A DNA stretch of 64,000 bases from NCBI GenBank assembly GCA_963920765.1, contig OY987244.1:13704501-13768500 (forward strand), in the 5' to 3' direction. Under the pieces are notes generated by a model that did not search any database, had not been told where the DNA came from, and saw nothing but the letters and a program-made list of their open reading frames with translations. Of this stretch, positions 63,046-64,000 are shown in pieces. The stretch is from Ulota crispa. Its lineage: Eukaryota > Streptophyta > Bryopsida > Orthotrichales > Orthotrichaceae. The first letter of the stretch is position 1. Each line of letters opens with the position of its first letter. The position numbers and the translations under genes were made by a program.

Positions 63046-63902
63046 CCCCTAAATGCCCAAGCCCATTTTTTCTAAAAAGACAATGAAAATTGTCATTTTT
63101 TAGTCATTTGATCTCAAGAACAATATTTTTACTTTCTCAAAAAATTTAATTGTAGGATCTTGCATCAAACTTGTGCAAGGAGCCATAATAAAAGCTTCAT
63201 GAGGTTTGACTACATAAATTGAGAGATATGAGCATTTGAAGATAGTAAAAAAAGTTTTTTTACCTGCATCCCAAATTTTCATGTCCTTTCAATTGCATGT
63301 TGTGAACATTTTTTGCACTATGGATGCAAGAGAGATTTGTCCAACATGCTCTGAAACATGTTAAGCATCTTTCCACAAGTTTTTATGACCAACAAAAACT
63401 TGGAACATTCCCATCATGGGCTTGCATTGTAAACATGTGTTTGGGATTCACACTACACCAAGGTTCTTGCAAACCAAATTTTCAATCAGGTAGTTTTTGA
63501 AAAATAAAAATTCCAATAGTGAATTGGAAGATTTTATCTTTGTTGATAACTGCAAAAAAAGTTGAAAAAAATAATCAAATCTCTAATAGCTATGGCAATT
63601 CAAAGGCTAATGTATTTGTCAAATACAATAAATTATTTATCTAATACCCTATTGCTTTGGATATACTTCATTGAAAGGTCGTGCCTTCATTGGTTGTTAT
63701 TGGAAGAAGTTAATGATAAATGGCATGCTTGAAGTACCCTTAATTCAAAAGACACCCATAAAATACTCATAACTTTTGAACCATAAAATTGATTTCTATA
63801 AAAATTATATCCCCATACAACCCTAGCAATTTTCTATTTTAGAAATAAACTCCAAAATAATAGATCAAAAATCTCAACAAAACAAGCTTGCCCAAAGTAA
63901 CC
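63042..63902 (+). mobile_element. Family C piggyBac-like element, right end lost
   Basis: TCAA at 63042-63045 then CCCCTAAATGCCCAAGCCC. It follows family C (52412-53301) to about 63902, where a family D MITE begins. It shares its left flank with family G, with no spacer. Confidence 0.75.
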
Positions 63903-64000
63903 TCATATTAGGTAAATTGGGCAAAAGTGGACATTTTGGGACTTTTGGGTTTGGGGTGATCACCCCAAACCAAGCTCCAGCTTTTCTTTTTTGCACACGT
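63903..64000. mobile_element. Family D MITE, left part at the window edge
   Basis: CATATTAGGTAAATTGGGC and the inner GGGGTGATCACCCC match family D at 39911. The rest lies beyond the window. It is inserted within family C. Confidence 0.75.

Overview
The window looks like nuclear DNA from a land plant with a large, repeat-rich genome. It is AT-rich, carries long TA and TG microsatellites, and is packed with small terminal-inverted-repeat (TIR) elements. The one confident gene is a plant-specific LOB-domain (LBD/AS2-like) transcription factor. I cannot name the species. A Tc1-type DD34E transposase relic, many TTAA-flanked piggyBac-like elements and a GC-rich, Gln-rich gene leave a seedless plant (bryophyte, lycophyte or fern) open, but this is a guess.

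The gene lies on the minus strand. Exon 1 is 47179-46904 and exon 2 is 42600-42094, separated by a 4.3-kb intron. The joined protein is 260 residues: a CX2CX6CX3C zinc-binding block, a GAS block, and an LX6LX3LX6L coiled coil that the phase-0 intron cuts in the middle. It most resembles the Arabidopsis LBD16/18/29/30 group. About 200 in-frame, stop-free, Gln-rich codons lie upstream of the only ATG. The surrounding tract, 40.2-49.7 kb, is richer in GC and much poorer in repeats than the rest. Two short MITEs sit in the intron.

Nearly everything else is transposon-derived. The dominant group is a set of related non-autonomous elements of 79-1110 bp. They begin with CCCCTAAAGG-like ends, end with the reverse complement, and are flanked by TTAA or a one-base variant, as in the piggyBac superfamily. 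I sorted them into informal families A, B, C, E, F, G and several short ones. Their nesting gives relative ages: F sits in G (24.4-26.1 kb), with the empty site visible at about 62.53 kb; a fold-back A derivative sits in B, which sits in F (56.5-59.0 kb); A sits in another MITE (32.3-34.1 kb). No piggyBac transposase gene is present.

Other elements are a full-length but broken Tc1-like transposase (11.27-12.28 kb, minus), hairpin MITEs with TA target duplications (family T), a PIF/Harbinger-like MITE, CACTA-like mini-elements, large fold-backs at 13.4-14.3 kb and 57.0-57.7 kb, and tandem repeats with 21-, 24-, 55- and 177-bp units. The letter names are local to this report. Boundaries were read by eye: TTAA ends are usually exact, while ends of other MITEs may be off by a few bases. 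I saw no tRNA, rRNA, CRISPR array or bacterial-type operon.
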